A stretch of 57,020 nucleotides of DNA from Brevipalpus yothersi. Taxonomy: Eukaryota > Arthropoda > Arachnida > Trombidiformes > Tenuipalpidae. The DNA is taken from assembly GCA_003956705.1 (NCBI GenBank), contig QZCP01000299.1, positions 1 through 57,020 of the forward strand, given 5' to 3'. Shown here piece after piece: positions 13,500-27,491 of this stretch. Under the pieces are notes generated by a model. It was not told the DNA's origin and ran no database searches. It was given only the letters and a program-made list of their open reading frames with translations. Position 1 is the stretch's first letter; the number at the start of each line of letters is the position of its first letter. A program made the position numbers and the translations under genes.

Positions 13500-15032
13500 A
13501 CAATATATAATTGAGATCAACGATCTTGACCCGATAATCGAAATATAATGCCAGTGGACTGGATATTGGTAAATATTGTGTGGCACTAATCAAAACTTAG
13601 CCTTACATGTGTAACTGTAAGCATACAGAAACATTTTGAATCACTATATATTGCCATCTATTTGACCATAATCTCAGGTAAAATGATGATGATATCTGCC
13701 ACATTTCAGCATTCATCAGCAATTGGTAATAGGGAGAAAAAAACTAATTGTTTAACATGAATGATAATTTGTTTCTAACACATGATGTAAAAGCAGTACA
13801 AAATATAATTCAACTCAACATTAGTCCTCTTTATTCACAATCAAATATATAGCCTCAGATCATAATTAAGAAGAAAGTTAAAATTGTATGTGTATATGTG
13901 TATGATTCAACACCATGGCATGCTGAATAATGAGTCTTGTGACATGTTCTCGGGCTAATTTTGAGACAATTCATCAAATATCACTTGATTCACTTCCCAT
14001 TTGAGTAATTTTTCTCTTCTTCTTCCTTTCCATCATGATCATCACAAAGGTATAGACATATTGATGATGGAGAAGAGGAAAAAGAAATTACTTTTTCCTC
14101 TTCATCATGCAAAAGTATTTAAGTATGCAAATTGATTTGTCTGACTGTATCAATACGTGTAACATGTGTGTGACACATAATTTAATGACAGACCTTAATC
14201 GATTTGTCCTTGATAGAGAAGAAGTTGCTTCGTTTCTTCCAAATATATATCATTTAAATTTTCTTTCAAGTGTGAAAATTATATGGCTTGTAATGTGTTT
14301 CAGAATATATACATTCTCACTTGCCTTTCGCTGAATGAATACATCAATCAGAAAGTTCTGAACGAATAATAATACCAACATCTGACACTTTCAGTAGTCA
14401 TCAGATGAACTTGTTTCCAAATGTGTGTCATTTAAAATACCGTTTCTTGAATATTTTCCATAGAACTTTCTGGTTAAACTGTATCCAAAGCACTACAATA
14501 CTGTGTTTGATGGAGAGAATGTTCCAGTTCGAGACTTTCTATGCCCATCTCAATGGATAAGTTTTTCCAAAATCCAACGAAAACATCATGATAATGATCT
14601 CACAGTGGAAATATATATCAAAATTTTCTTCTTCCTCCAACCAATCTTCCTCCAGAACGCACCCTGTAAATTAAATAAATTTTCAGTCATCAGAAGTTCA
14701 TAAACCAGTCAACAAGTAGTCAGTTTTTGAACGATAATATACGATCTAAACGATTCCATTGAGAAGTTCCTTTGGGAAGGAAAGAAGAAAAAAAAAGAAA
14801 AAGATCGCTTCTTTTGCGGCTATATAAAAGTGGTCCTAGAGCTTGTCTCATGAATCAATCTTGATGATGATAGCATCTCGAAGGATGAGTTCACATTCGA
14901 AATTCATCAAGTTGAATTTTTTCTTCACTTGCTCTCTCAACGATAAGATATATCCTCTTTCCTAATGATACTGATGATTGAGTGAAGTTTTAAATATTTT
15001 CAACTTCTCCATCGAAAAAAGAGAGGGAAAAA

Positions 15033-15035
<3 letters not shown>

Positions 15036-15094
<59 letters not shown>

Positions 15095-15121
15095 AAGAAT
15101 TCCTGGTGAGAGAGAGAGAGA
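15036..15121. repeat. (CT)n followed by (GA)7, hairpin-forming
   Basis: CT run 15036-15092, a 15-base spacer holding a GAATTC palindrome, then GA at 15108-15121. The GA arm can pair with the end of the CT run (14 bp). More GA-rich sequence continues to 15137. Confidence 0.9.
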
Positions 15122-16103
15122 TATAGAGAGAGAGAGGCATCATGTTTAGAGGGTTCCATTGGCGTGTTTCTTGCAACACGGAAAAAGTGTCGAGTGTGTA
15201 TGTCTTTCAAGATTGAATCCAATTAGAATTGCTGAGATTGATTTATTTTGAGCTTATTTAAAATGCAAACAGAATTCATTAATCATCAGGAGAAAGAGAG
15301 TGAGATGGAGAGAGAGAGAAAGAGAGTGGAATATTTTTCCCACTTTACAACACGACATGTTTCATTTGGAAAAGGCGAAAGCAGCATCCACACTAAAATG
15401 ATGACAGAGCTAACATACAATGTACGAAAATGGTTAAATTTGAGAATACTTTCCATTTTCATTCTCTCTCTTTTTCCAAAATCTTTCCATGCTACAGAGA
15501 GAGAAAGAGAGAGAGAGAGGAAAATATTACACTCTGGTTACAGTGTAGCTGTCCAATGGCTTGAAACTATCTGGTGGAGCAAGAAGAGGGAGGAGGAGGA
15601 CATAGGTAGGATGATGATGGCAGAAGGAATGAGAATAATGTGATACACACACACACACATAAAAAATGAATTATTACCATCATTCGAATATCATGGAAAA
15701 AAATTTAACACTCTTCCCAAGAATGTTCCTCTCTTTTCGATTTATAAATTTAATATGCCTGCTATTTTTCCCACCAATTTTCACGTACAAAGTACAACAT
15801 TTCTCTTTTCATATCATGACTTTTCCCTCCACTTTTTCACTGCCTCTTCCTCTCCTTATCGGTTATTTTGCAAAGGATTTTGGGTTCAAGGAAGAGAAGA
15901 AAAAGTGGACCATTGAAATGGTGAATTGAGTATCAAATTGTAGCCCACACTCACACTGAAAAACTTTAAGACTCACACACACACATATATAAATACACAC
16001 AAAATTCTTTCACTTTCTGACAAATGACGTTCCATTTTGAGTCAACATATTACCCAAACTATGCTCCTTTCTTGCCTCTCATAATTTATCATCTTCTTCT
16101 CCA

Positions 16104-16110
<7 letters not shown>

Positions 16111-16177
<67 letters not shown>
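16111..16177. repeat. (CT)n microsatellite, left gap edge
   Basis: Pure CT run of about 67 bases directly abutting the gap. Confidence 0.98.
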
Positions 16178-17157
16178 NNNNNNNNNNNNNNNNNNNNNNN
16201 NNNNNNNNNNNNNNNNNNNNNNNNNNNNNNNNNNNNNNNNNNNNNNNNNNNNNNNNNNNNNNNNNNNNNNNNNNNNNNNNNNNNNNNNNNNNNNNNNNNN
16301 NNNNNNNNNNNNNNNNNNNNNNNNNNNNNNNNNNNNNNNNNNNNNNNNNNNNNNNNNNNNNNNNNNNNNNNNNNNNNNNNNNNNNNNNNNNNNNNNNNNN
16401 NNNNNNNNNNNNNNNNNNNNNNNNNNNNNNNNNNNNNNNNNNNNNNNNNNNNNNNNNNNNNNNNNNNNNNNNNNNNNNNNNNNNNNNNNNNNNNNNNNNN
16501 NNNNNNNNNNNNNNNNNNNNNNNNNNNNNNNNNNNNNNNNNNNNNNNNNNNNNNNNNNNNNNNNNNNNNNNNNNNNNNNNNNNNNNNNNNNNNNNNNNNN
16601 NNNNNNNNNNNNNNNNNNNNNNNNNNNNNNNNNNNNNNNNNNNNNNNNNNNNNNNNNNNNNNNNNNNNNNNNNNNNNNNNNNNNNNNNNNNNNNNNNNNN
16701 NNNNNNNNNNNNNNNNNNNNNNNNNNNNNNNNNNNNNNNNNNNNNNNNNNNNNNNNNNNNNNNNNNNNNNNNNNNNNNNNNNNNNNNNNNNNNNNNNNNN
16801 NNNNNNNNNNNNNNNNNNNNNNNNNNNNNNNNNNNNNNNNNNNNNNNNNNNNNNNNNNNNNNNNNNNNNNNNNNNNNNNNNNNNNNNNNNNNNNNNNNNN
16901 NNNNNNNNNNNNNNNNNNNNNNNNNNNNNNNNNNNNNNNNNNNNNNNNNNNNNNNNNNNNNNNNNNNNNNNNNNNNNNNNNNNNNNNNNNNNNNNNNNNN
17001 NNNNNNNNNNNNNNNNNNNNNNNNNNNNNNNNNNNNNNNNNNNNNNNNNNNNNNNNNNNNNNNNNNNNNNNNNNNNNNNNNNNNNNNNNNNNNNNNNNNN
17101 NNNNNNNNNNNNNNNNNNNNNNNNNNNNNNNNNNNNNNNNNNNNNNNNNNNNNNNNN
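16178..17157. other. Assembly gap (980 N)
   Basis: A run of 980 undetermined bases flanked on the left by (CT)n 16111-16177 and on the right by (CT)n 17158-17240. Open frames that cross it are artefacts. The true content and length are unknown; it may be partly more CT repeat. Confidence 0.99.

Positions 17158-17240
<83 letters not shown>
17158..17240. repeat. (CT)n microsatellite, right gap edge
   Basis: Pure CT run of about 83 bases directly after the gap, the longest dinucleotide run seen in the window. Confidence 0.98.
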
Positions 17241-17244
<4 letters not shown>

Positions 17245-17573
17245 CTCAATCTTGTGTGAAGCTGATGACGAGAGCTTCTTATGAGCATCTTTCTCTCTCT
17301 CTCCTCTTCATCTTTTTCTTCTTCTTCCTCCCTATCTAATGAGTATTTCATGATGCAAACTTCTATCACATGAGATTTATCATCTTTCAAAATCGTTCAA
17401 ACCAGATTCTTCTTCCTATTTTTCAGTTTTTCAGAAAAAAATTCTCTCTCTACTCTCTACTCTGGAGAGAAGAAAAAAAATTGTTCATCGCTATCAACAC
17501 TCATTTCTCATCCAGCCTTCATCATCTATTTTGCCCAAAATTGATGGAAAATTCAAGGAGATTTGCTGTATTT

Positions 17574-17575
<2 letters not shown>

Positions 17576-17629
<54 letters not shown>
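17576..17629. repeat. (GA)n microsatellite
   Basis: Pure GA run of about 54 bases. Confidence 0.97.
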
Positions 17630-17633
<4 letters not shown>

Positions 17634-18114
17634 AAAAAAATGGCTCACACTAAATGATGTTCCTTCACCCAAATTTTTGGGTAAAGAAATGAGTATTTTT
17701 CTTTCTCTTTTATGAACCCAACAGATAGAAGGGTATAAAACGTGGCTTTTTTGAAGAAAGAGTGAAAAATTGTTAAAGAAAATAATAATAATGATAATAA
17801 TAAATAGAAGGTTTACAAAATTGGATAAAAATCAGCTTACAATCAGAGTACATGTATACATTATTGAGAGTTGAAAATAAAAATCGATTATCTTTTGGTG
17901 AACCACACGAACAAGTTATCGTTCATTTTGGATCATCATCATCATTAACTATCTGATTGAACGATATTTCAGTCCATTTATTTACATACATACACACACA
18001 CACACACATTACATGCAAGCATTTCTATTTCACCTGATTTAGACAGCTATCAAAAATGATTTGTTAACATTGTAGCCTGGAGCCGTTTATTGGTTGATTA
18101 ACAGAAAGATGGAT

Positions 18115-18118
<4 letters not shown>

Positions 18119-18153
<35 letters not shown>
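18119..18153. repeat. (GA)n microsatellite
   Basis: Pure GA run of about 35 bases. Confidence 0.96.
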
Positions 18154-18159
<6 letters not shown>

Positions 18160-18654
18160 TTGCCAGCGCTTATATGATTAAGTTTCATCTTAATCTGATA
18201 TACATACATATTCTTATGTCTCATAATTATTTTTATTGAATTTTCTATCAATATTGAGGTCCTTTATGGTGTTTTTACTTTAATTCTCTTATTATTCTTT
18301 ATTCAATCAATCGAATGAATATATATCATATATTCTTTCTCCTCAATTATCCACCTTATTCACCTCAAATATTTCCATACCTTTTCTTTTTTCTCTTTCT
18401 TTCTCGATCTTCGCTCTCCCTCACTTTACTGCATCTTATTTGCCAATCAATCGTTTATAATCACTTCATTTCGAGTGTTTCACACAAGTGACTTGTGTGT
18501 GTTTATGCATTGGATTATCTTCTCTTTCTCTCTCTCACACTTGAATCATGGTAATCAGTCATCAAATCGGCGCTTAAATAGTGGCAGCTAAAAAGATTGG
18601 AACAAGCCCACTTGATATAGTGTTGATGATCGGATGTTTGCGAGTAATATTAAT

Positions 18655-18658
<4 letters not shown>

Positions 18659-18704
<46 letters not shown>
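18659..18704. repeat. (CT)n microsatellite
   Basis: Pure CT run of about 46 bases. Confidence 0.96.
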
Positions 18705-18706
<2 letters not shown>

Positions 18707-19474
18707 TGACTCTCCTCTCCTCTTCTCTTGCCTTTGTGTGTTTGATGCCTCTTCATACACAGATTGTGATTGGGACTTGATGAACGGAATTGCGGCTGCT
18801 AGCATATCAAACATGATGTTGATAATGGTAAATGATAAAATGAATATTTTTCTCTGAAGTGGATAAGGATGAGAGAAAATAATCTGAGCAAAGTGTTCAT
18901 CAGGATGAAGAGGAAGAGATAGAGAGAGAGAAAAATCATTATAAGGGGATGTATGCATGAGAAATCGGTAATAAATTGACTAAAAAGAGAGTAAAAAGAA
19001 ATTTTTCGAAAAGTGGATTCTCAAGTGTATTTACACACGCACAAATAAGAAAAGATAATCCATAGAATACTTGACAACATACATACATACGTATATACAC
19101 AGTGATACTTGAATTCATATCGTATTTCGTTTATGCATACGCACAGTATTCTCTCTTCATTGTTTGTTGAGGCTAAAACATACTTGAATCTTGGCCCACT
19201 TAACCATGAGTATTCCTACTTATGAGCGTATAGAAGAAAGTAATTCAAAATATAATCAGACATCTTCACTTTACCTAGAAATCTTAGCATCTTCCACAAA
19301 GATAGTGGCTTATGTGATATTGAAACTAGCATAAATGAAAATTTTGACATAAATTAAAAGAATGAACATGAAACCCATCCTCTGTATATCTCTGTAATTT
19401 GATGATAACAGTAATGAAGAATATGGAATACTTATGCATCCTGTTCGCCAACTGGCAAAGTTATTCTGCTAGAT

Positions 19475-19492
19475 AGACAGACAGACAGACAC
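19475..19492. repeat. (AGAC)n microsatellite
   Basis: Four to five AGAC units leading into a short CA run. Confidence 0.85.
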
Positions 19493-21115
19493 ACAAATGC
19501 TGAACATTGAAAATGAGTGGTTCATGTGTCTGTTGAATACATGTATTCCCTCTTCATGTGTCCATTAACTAGTGCAAATTAGACAAGTGACAATGATCTT
19601 GTTGTTGAATCAAATCAACAGCAATTTAGTTGGTGTATGTATACATATACATGCCGTAGACAGTTGGCGATGTGGTTTCATGTTATTTCGTTTAACCATT
19701 TCGTTGGATTGCCATTTTGACAGCTTCAAGTGTGTGTATATGTATATGTTCAAATAGACAAACACACACATACCCACACTCACATTAGGACCCAGCTTAC
19801 ATACAAACATTTTGACTGGACCTTTTTGTGGTATCAGAAGATCTCTTTTCTCTCTCTTCTTTCGAGTTCCTCCTCCTTGACAAGCTGATGAGAAAATGTT
19901 TTGTGTGAAAAAAAGAAAGATCCCCTTGAGAGGAGGAGGAGGAAGAGGAGAAGGTGGCATAGAGGCTGAGAGGTCCATGGAATAATTTTTTGAAGCATCA
20001 AAAATTTTTCTGTTCCTACTAGAGAGGAACATAGTTAGCGGGACACATAAGTATGGCCTACAGTTACTGTGAGTGGTGAAGAGCGATTACATAAGAGAGA
20101 CAGCAGATTGTCATTATAATCAGAATAGCTTTTTGAACTTGAATTTAAATGGTGACGAAAATTAGGGGGTTTCTCATCAAATTTTAACATTCTAATTGTT
20201 ACCCATCAAGTTGATTATGTCAACAATAGGGCGACAATTTTTACATGACCATCCTTGGATGCCCCTATATTGTGGCCCACAATATTATTTCCTTAATATG
20301 AAACATGGTCATTCAAGAGGTGGAAAGACATTGGAGCACAAGATCAATCCATGAGGTCAGATCATGTCATAATCAGCTGACAAATTCAATCTTGTCGATG
20401 TCGATTGGATAGGTGAGAGAGAGTGTGTGACTGTCCTCTCCTATTGACATGAATATCATTCCACTCAATATATCATGATAGTAGTAGTACTATTTTGATT
20501 CACCCCATATCTGTCTCTTTTTCTCTCTATTCATGCTTGATCGCTGATTGAATCATCAGCAACACGGTTTGACTGGTTGATATAATCTTTGAAAATCATC
20601 TCCATTCCTTTAGCCGCCTATCCTATTGCCATCATACATTTCATATTGGAATATATATGTATGAATTTCTTCCGATTCTCTCTCTCTCCTGAAATGCTTT
20701 GATCAGAGTAGGCGGACGGCCGATCACCTCACCACTTACGAATGCTTCTCCAATCCAGCCTCCAGAACACCCAAGTCCGAGGTATCCAGTCATCCAGCCT
20801 CCTCATCTCATTCCTCTTCTCCAACATTCTCTCCTCTTTTCTTTTTCATCCTCTTCTTCTTCTTCTTCTCTCCCTTCTTGATTTCACCTCCTCAAGCCTC
20901 TCCGCCATCCTCCTCTTCTCATGGTCCATACATCTGTTTGATAAGCGCGAAAAGCGAGACAAGTTGAGAATAAAAAATTACTCTCTCAACAATCAGAATT
21001 CAATGAATTCTGATTAGCTACTCTGGATAATTGTATACACATGTTATTCCTTCATGCTTCTTACTTATCTTATTCTTATTCTTTCTCTTCTCCAGCTACA
21101 CCTTATTATACTCAT

Positions 21116-21119
<4 letters not shown>

Positions 21120-21167
<48 letters not shown>
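21120..21167. repeat. (CT)n microsatellite
   Basis: Pure CT run of about 48 bases. Confidence 0.96.
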
Positions 21168-21170
<3 letters not shown>

Positions 21171-21910
21171 CTGCTGGAATCTTGTTGGACTGTTGAAAGA
21201 TTCTCGCCTGGAGGCTTATTTTGTTCAACCATTATTCTTTCGGTTGGCCTCCATCTTGATGAGGAGAGAGAAGAAGAAGACTTCTTATTCTCAAAGTGAA
21301 CCTCATAAGTGTGCTGTAAAATATAATACAGGGTTCTTCACATCCAGTCACTCTTGCTTCTCATTCTTATTCAAACGGAATACTGTGTTCCTACATTTTC
21401 ATGTGTCTACTATGTGAACCCCGAAATGATGAAGCTAAAATCATATGCAAATAATGTGAAAAGCAAAAGCGAAAAAAAAGAGTGAATGTTATCCACTTTC
21501 GACCAATCACTTATACTGATAATAATGATAGTAATAATGATACAACTCTTTCTTAGCGTAACCAAATGAACGGAAAAGTTACCCAAAAATTTATCAAACA
21601 AGAACCGATAAAAGATGTGTGTGTGCAAATGTGTGTATTCATGCTGAAAGTATAAATTGCTGCTCTCACAGCTTGAACGATGTTTCCTTGACTTCTAGCA
21701 GGGAATAACATTTACACTATTGATATCAGTTGTTGTCAAAAGTAGCAAATTCACTTAGCAATGCATAGAAAGAGAGGAAGAGAGAGCATCTTCAAACAGT
21801 TCATACCATGTTTCATGTAATGACAGTTTTACCGCTTTGATGTCAAACTTTTTCCTTCTTTTCATTCCTTTTCACCAGTTTATTGGTAATATGCATAGCC
21901 TCTTGCAGCA

Positions 21911-21913
<3 letters not shown>

Positions 21914-21962
<49 letters not shown>
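21914..21962. repeat. (CT)n microsatellite
   Basis: Pure CT run, left arm of an inverted pair with the GA run at 22045-22117. Confidence 0.96.
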
Positions 21963-21965
<3 letters not shown>

Positions 21966-22038
21966 TCTCCATCTTCATCTCATGAATGTGTCAATCTAGT
22001 GATGATTACCCGGTAGAGAGGAGTGAGAACCAAAGAGA

Positions 22039-22044
<6 letters not shown>

Positions 22045-22117
<73 letters not shown>
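22045..22117. repeat. (GA)n microsatellite
   Basis: Pure GA run of about 73 bases, right arm of the inverted pair. Confidence 0.96.
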
Positions 22118-22120
<3 letters not shown>

Positions 22121-22882
22121 GAATAAGAATACATGTTGTGTAAGAAGTGAGAAGTAAAAAAGATGTTCAACTGGAAGATATTTAACCAACAAAAAGCAGC
22201 CGTAAATATTGGCAGGAATAAAAAAGAATAAGCTTTTAAAGGCTATCTAAGAGAGTGCCTGTTATTCCATAGCTATTCTTGGGCTTCAATGTTCATTGGA
22301 ACTTTCTTCTTTTTTTCCATGTGAATTGCCGAGTAAAGTAGTGGAAGATGTCGAGAGGGAGAGAGAGAGAGAGAGAGTAAATTGTTATTGGCTGGTGATA
22401 AATTGAGCAAATTTTGTCGTAAAAGTGTCAATGAGATGGTTTCTAACTAGCTGATGTTAGGAGCTTACAATTTTTGAGTACGAGAGAGAAAGAGAAAGAG
22501 ACTCTCTTCTTGGGATGGGCCAAGAGAGAGAAATAGTACCCAAAGAAATTGCAGTTAAAGAGACTCTCTCTCTTTCTCGCTTCCATTCGATTGCTATGAT
22601 AAAATTTATCGGTTATTATCATAATTTCGAGCAGATTTACGACTATTGTAGATGGTAATAAATTTTCATTTTACTCTCCTTTTGTCGATCATTTGCTTTA
22701 TACAAGCAATTTGTTCCCTTATGGTAGTTGATCCAATATATGTATCGTTCATCATCATGTGTGCATGGATGCTGAGTGAGAGAGAAAAGAATCTGTATCT
22801 TGAATTCTTCACTCTTCATTTTCTACTTCCACCACTATTGCTTGGCACATTTTTGCTTGGCTTCATGTTTATCATGCTTGGT

Positions 22883-22889
<7 letters not shown>

Positions 22890-22915
<26 letters not shown>

Positions 22916-22916
22916 C
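22890..22916. repeat. (TTTC)n microsatellite
   Basis: Five to six TTTC units after a short CT run. The hydrophobic frame crossing it is not convincing as a gene. Confidence 0.85.
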
Positions 22917-23279
22917 GTTCAAACTTCTGGTTTCATTCGTTGGTTAGTTGCTTGTTGCTAGCTATGAGAATGCTTTTGACTCTGTGTATCTGGTTGCAGG
23001 AATTGATATCACATGTGATGTGGTGACTGCGTAAGTAATTGATTGAGCTTGATTTTATTACGATTTATCGTATTATTTTCGACGCATGGTTCCGAATCAT
23101 GATGATGACTGGAAGTGGCTCAAACCAATCAAAATCAGAAGAAGTAAAGAGAAAAAGAGAGAGAAAGCAGGAGAGAGAGAGAAAACTGATAAAGGCGATG
23201 GATGATGGTGGTAAATATTAAGAAGATTTATTGATTGAAATTATCGATATTCAAATCTTTATCCACCATTTGGTATGTG

Positions 23280-23299
23280 GTGTGTGTGTGTGTGTGTGG
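23280..23299. repeat. (TG)n microsatellite
   Basis: Pure TG run of about 20 bases. Confidence 0.9.
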
Positions 23300-26200
23300 T
23301 GTCTCCATTTCTCAAAGTCAATTTTCATCATGATCAAGTGGAATCAAATTCTCGCCCCTCAATAAAAAATGAGCAAGAAAGAGAGGTCTGCTTATACACT
23401 TTCTTATCATCAGATTTCAAGCCATCTCAGCCATCAGCACCATCGATTTTATGATTCAATTCGTGTTAACAAATTCTGATGATGATTGGAAAAATGATAT
23501 ATATTTATATATAAAATTCTGAAATATTTCTCACTCTTCCAATCATGATTCACTTTGAATAGCCATCAAGCCCAGTGGCCATTCGATTGAAAATTTATGT
23601 GTGTGTATGTGTGTGTGTCAAAAAGTGAGCATAAATTAATACATACCACCGATATGTGTATGTGTATGCATGTGATGGAGGAATGAAAAGTAGAAAAAAA
23701 AATTCAAGAAGGAATAAAGAAAAAATTTGAATTGAAGATAAAGAGATCGAAGTTGGAGTGAAGGAAGAGAGCGAAAAGAATCTCAATCCAATCAACAATC
23801 TATCTGAATAATCATCATTCCTGAGGTCACTTGAAGATATAGCAACTCAATCAATCGCTCATTTGCTTTTTTAACCCTTTTATCACCACCATTATCATCA
23901 ATTTTTATTACAATATTATAATTATTTTGCTCCTACTCAATGTTTTTCACTCTTGTGCGTGATAATGTTTTATCATCATCACCCGAATAAAGCTTATATA
24001 ATATATATACCAAGAACGCTACAGGGTACATACAGACACATACACACACACACACACAGTAATGGCTTATATATCAAGTGGATAAAGCAATTTATATTTA
24101 TATATATGAGTTTGTGTATGTGTGTGTGTACAAGTGATTCACTAACGATTAAGATGCTCTTTCCTTGAAAGATGAGCAAAAAGAAAGAAAGAGAAAGAGA
24201 AAGAGAGAGAAGAAAGTTGAGTGAATAAATTTTCTTGTCCAATCTATCCATAATCTTCTTCTTTTGAACCCTTTTTTTCTTATTTATTTCTTCCACTTTT
24301 TCTTCTTCTTCTTCTTCTTGCTCACTTAATTTTTGCCAATCACTTACCATCAGTTTATTACTTTTTACAAACGCTTAGTCCTGAGTTACGTTCGTTGCAA
24401 CGATTTCGTTCACACACACACATACATAAGCCCAACACACACACATGAAGGTAATATGATGTGAGCAGGCAGCATCTGGAGTAAACGTTCATCATCAAGT
24501 GACTATAGCCTGGAGCGATTGGAGAGAGAGAGAGGAGATAATTTCAATTTATCATCTTTTATCGCATCTTGCCACTGACCAGAAGTTTGAAGTTTCCATT
24601 CAGTTACAGTTTTTCTCATCGTGAACATCAAGAGGAAAGATGATGAAGAAGAGGCAAGATTGGGGAAGATTATTGCGTCATCATCATCAGTATCACGTAG
24701 GAGGAATGTCCAAAACGGATGAAGAAAAGATGCTAAACATTTCGTTACTTTTGCTCTCTTCCTTTCTCATGATATGTTGGTATGTGTGTGTGTGTGTGTT
24801 TTTGTGGGAAGAGAGAAAGAAAAAGAGACTGAAATAGGAGCAAAAATGAATGAAAGAGAGAGAGAGAGAGAACTTGAAAGAGAACAGATTCACTTAGATG
24901 TTCATGAAAGTGGAATAAGATCACTTGAATTTGAAAAGCAAGCGGCCTCTTATGTGGTCGATGATGCTTCTACTTCTCGGGTATGTTACATGGAAGTGCA
25001 AGTGAAATGAACCGAGGGGGAGGAGAAGAGAGAGAGAGAGAGAGAGAGAAGATAAAGATGAAGATGAAGAGGAGAAAAATAGTAGCAAAGTGGAGTGAAC
25101 TGAGAGAAGAGATGAGAAATGTATCTGGGATGATGCCAGTAAGATTAAGTGATTCCCTTTTCTGGGTTAGATTAATCTTAAAAGACGAAAAGAGAGAGAG
25201 AGACTGATGCGGATGCTGGGGAGTAAGAAGCGAAAGCGAGCAAGAATGGTAAATAATGTTGCCTGTTTGCAATTAATCAACTTTAGTAGATTGAGCAAAA
25301 GAGAAAAGCAAGAGGTTTTGGCGAGATTCTCAAGTCGGAAAAGTTGCTAAGATTCACCGCATCCAGAGGCACCTCAAATGAAAGAGAGAGAGAAAAGAGA
25401 TGGGAAGAGAGAGGAGAAGAGAGAAAACGGCTGTCTTCACTTTCTCTCTTCTCCATCTTCTTCTCTCCCTTTCTGTAACTCTCATCCATTCCATAGATGT
25501 TGTGGAAATGAATCAGAGACAGAAAAGCTTAGAAGATGAAGTAAAGCAGTGCAATTAGAGCCCCGAAATGCAAGATGAAGCATCATCATTTAACCGTTCG
25601 CACATTCTTCTCTCATCAACATCAGTTACACTCTCACAACATCCCTCACTCATCCATCCTCTTCATCGCTCCAGTTTCTGCATCTTTTTCACTATGCTTC
25701 CGGCACAGATTAGGGAGAGAGAAAGAGAGAGAGAGAGATGAAAAATAAGAAAGATGAACATGTCAAGGATCGAAGCATATCTTTCTAACTGTGTATGTGT
25801 GTTGACATCAAGTCAGAAAAGGAGGATGCTGGAAGATGTAGTCAACAATTTTCTTCCAAAAAAACAATATCATGATCACGTCAAATGTGTGAGGAGGAAC
25901 TCGAAAATTTTCTCTCTCTCTCTCTCTCCTCCTTGATAATATAAGAAAATGATAATCAAACAGAGACCTTCTCTTTACTGCATCTTGATGTGTTAGTGTG
26001 TGTGAATAAATATCACTCTCGATTATTGTTAACTCATTTGAGTCAAGAATTACACACAAAAAACAAACACATAAATAGCCATTAAATCACTGGACAAAGA
26101 TCATACCTTAATGAGAAAGAGAAAGTTTTATCGGCAATGTTCATTATGGCCTTTGAATGTTTCATTGCTATACTTTGCCTCGACAGTCAATTTTAGTGAT

Positions 26201-27136
26201 GAGGCCATTTTTTAGAGAGGCCTCTCTCTTGATGAGGATGCCTCTGTTTTGCTGGCTTGTCATTATTTCTTGGCTCATCCTTAAAATCATCGAGAAGAAG
26301 GAAAAGGAGGTGGTGGTGGAGAGGAGGAGGAGGTGGAAGGATGGATGACAGAGGGAGAGGGAGGGAGAAAGGAAAGAAAAGATAAAGAGAAGAGGCGAAA
26401 GAATCAAGAGCAGGAAGAGGATGAAACAGATGAGGATGAAAAAGAAGTAAAGAGAGATGGAGAGACCATGAAAAAGAAAAATGAGACTGACGATGAGCAA
26501 GGAATGAGACGATTATCTGTATTCCAATGTGACTTGGATCGTTGAGTTGATCGGATTAGTCCATTAATTTGGCGCATCAACATCAGCATCGTTAGTTGTT
26601 GTGTGTTGTGGACTCAACAGACACACACACACATTTCACATGAAGTGATGTGGATGTGAGTGGCCATTTCGAAATGTTCACCATAATATATATACACCAC
26701 TGTTCGAATTGGACAGGCAGAGAGTGTATCAAGTGTATTAGTGTGTGTCGTAAAATACATACACACACACATTCTCTCCATAGCATAGGACCTTATGGCC
26801 ATTTTGAGCCATTTTTGGGTACCGTTAAGTGGGAATGTTGCTGAAAGTGAGTAGTAGCAAATTCAAAGATTGGCTATCATCTATCACTTGCTGGTCTCTC
26901 TGTACTTTTTCTTCTCTCTCTCTTTCTCTCTCTCTTCTGTAAGGAATAGAGAGTCCATAGGAAAAGGATAAGAAAATGAAAATGAGAGGATAAAATAGTG
27001 AAAGACAGAGATAAGAGATGAGAATGAGAGAGTGAAAGCATCCTCTTACTTTCTCTCATGGAAGATGTAAGAGGATTCAACAAGATGGATGAGAATGATT
27101 CCTCTCTGAACATTCTTCTTCCTTCTTTTCCTTCAG

Positions 27137-27169
<33 letters not shown>
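27137..27169. repeat. (CT)n microsatellite
   Basis: CT run of about 33 bases. Confidence 0.95.
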
Positions 27170-27172
<3 letters not shown>

Positions 27173-27463
27173 GTTCTTTCTCTCTGATAACTTTTGTCAA
27201 GTGTTAAGAAAGAAGCAAAACCTTTGACACACTCAAATACAATTCCAACAGCTCGTTGAGAAACAGCCAAAGTAGTCAGGAGCAGTAAATTTTCACTCTG
27301 CATCACTTGGAAGTAGTGGAAGAAGAGGAGGAAGATATGGTCCCGTTTTTTTTCTCCATCCCAAAGCCGCTGTCACCATTCAAATCAATGTCATCCGATG
27401 AGGCCCTATTATTCGCTGTTCTCTTGGTCCCTCTTTTCATCCTCATGGCATCCCTATGCCAGC

Positions 27464-27491
27464 ATCCATCCATCCATCCATCTATCCATCC
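27464..27491. repeat. (ATCC)n microsatellite
   Basis: Six to seven CATC/ATCC units with one interruption. Confidence 0.9.

Larger units (their letters stand above)
13313..21913. other. Non-coding, contains the assembly gap
   Basis: CT/GA tracts, the gap and AT-rich DNA. Nothing coding is recognised; any gene inside the 980-base gap cannot be seen. Confidence 0.55.

Noticed and set aside
14464..14542. tRNA-like A box (14471-14481) and B box (14527-14535)
   Set aside because: Both boxes fit the consensus, but neither the acceptor stem nor the T stem pairs.
16024..17390. Three long frames (about 390-430 codons) on both strands
   Set aside because: They exist only because undetermined bases and CT/GA repeats contain no stop codon.
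20699..21017. Pro/Ser-rich frames
   Set aside because: Start is TTG; composition derives from CT/TTC-rich DNA.
22652..23026. 124-codon hydrophobic frame
   Set aside because: T-rich DNA and a TTTC repeat explain the hydrophobicity; no family resemblance.
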